Source of the DNA: Deltaproteobacteria bacterium
Lineage (GTDB): Bacteria; Myxococcota; JACPTQ01
NCBI GenBank assembly: GCA_016192705.1
Contig: JACPTQ010000053.1
Location: 85,258-149,257, forward strand
Direction of reading: 5' to 3'
DNA: 64,000 nucleotides
Below the pieces are notes generated by a model, which was given only the letters and a program-made list of their open reading frames with translations, searched no databases and was not told where the DNA came from. This document shows, piece by piece, positions 63,720-64,000 of the stretch; the stretch's first letter is position 1, and every line of letters begins with the position of its first letter. The position numbers and the translations under genes are program-made.

Positions 63720-64000
63720 CGCGCGCCCGCCGCATTCGCCGGCGTCACGGCGCGAAACGGTAATTCGAGGTGCGCTTCAAACCCATCGTCAACCATTCGT
63801 CCGACACCGTGCCCCTTTTCAAAATGGACGAGAAGGTCGTGAAGCTTCTTGGCGACAACGCTTTGCGCTGGCTGAAAGTTCTTCAGAAACACTTCCTCGA
63901 TGTGCGCGAGAAAAGTTCGAATGTTCGCAACATCGATGTAGAGCGTCGTCTTGTCCCGTGACGCCAGGTCCGCGGCTGCGGGGGGTGCACGGCGCGTCCC
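63716..64000 (-). CDS. C-terminal end of a protein upstream of the ABC exporter, partial
   Basis: 95 codons run open to the window edge and end at TGA 63716-63718 overlapping the ATPase start. It reads LYIDVANIRTFLAHIEEVF, KKLHDLLVHFEKG, EAHLELPFRAVTPANAA. Mostly helical then extended; family not recognised. The 4-base overlap shows that it heads the same operon as the exporter. Confidence 0.65.
   Translation of the reverse strand, partial: GTRRAPPAAADLASRDKTTLYIDVANIRTFLAHIEEVFLKNFQPAQSVVAKKLHDLLVHFEKGHGVGRMVDDGFEAHLELPFRAVTPANAAGAR

Noticed and set aside
63770..63961. Plus-strand small gene at the right edge
   Set aside because: The minus-strand frame over the same bases ends in a 4-base overlap with the ABC ATPase start and reads better.

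Overview
This is a GC-rich, gene-dense bacterial chromosome segment with no rRNA, tRNA, CRISPR array or prophage. The content suggests a Myxococcota-like or other deltaproteobacterium-type organism: many secreted lipoproteins with Ala/Gly/Asp-rich linkers, RCC1, IPT/TIG, VIT and beta-propeller surface proteins, FecR/ECF regulator pairs, an OM-type efflux system and type IV pilus-like parts. That placement is inference only; there is no marker gene except lepA. The cell seems to use selenium (a UGA-encoded DsbA-like selenoprotein at 50216-50905) and tungsten or molybdenum (tungstate ABC transporter plus MoaD/MoaE).

Layout. 1-1203: the 3' remnant of a heavy-metal RND pump gene. 1205-5220: a more AT-rich island holding a HEPN-like gene, a winged-helix gene with a leaderless-type promoter, and a translationally coupled pair (coiled-coil PD-(D/E)XK-like nuclease plus a RadA-like ATPase without zinc finger); it looks like an accessory, possibly defence, insertion that cut the RND gene. 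5384-5700: degenerate 21-bp tandem repeats. 5728-12542: five overlapping genes, ECF sigma, zinc-finger anti-sigma, RND permease, membrane-fusion protein, outer-membrane channel. 12583-16844: PBP1A/TfoX, a small membrane protein and a VapBC-like toxin-antitoxin pair. 16984-21223: RDD, SpoIIM, TlpA and a polytopic membrane protein in one chain. 21281-23641: RCC1 lipoprotein and a small exported protein.

23980-29940 (minus) is one operon: MoaD, MoaE, a Ycf46-type AAA ATPase, a lipoprotein that appears to fuse PilO-, PilN- and PilP-like domains, and a HEAT-like repeat protein. 30048-35246: IPT/TIG lipoprotein, an exported zinc phospholipase C/P1-nuclease-like enzyme and a lipoprotein. 35358-37999: tungstate uptake, with binding protein and permease fused. 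38171-43836: cytochrome P450, VIT/VWA protein and glycosyltransferase. 43867-47089: three copies of a roughly 450-550 bp non-coding element with imperfect terminal inverted repeats, interleaved with an inositol-monophosphatase-like gene and a uridine-kinase-like gene. 47248-56765: M20 peptidase, propeller lipoprotein, Sec-DsbA, methyltransferase, LepA, beta-propeller lipoprotein. 56824-64000: FecR/ECF pair, MATE transporter, Nudix-AMMECR1 fusion, ferredoxin, MacB-like ABC exporter and the end of its upstream partner.

The most notable items are the Sec-containing DsbA with its SECIS hairpin, the nuclease/RadA-like island, the three-copy repeat element, the triple pilus-domain fusion, and a dispersed CCACAGAGACACAGAG-type repeat that supplies N-terminal signal sequence to exported proteins.
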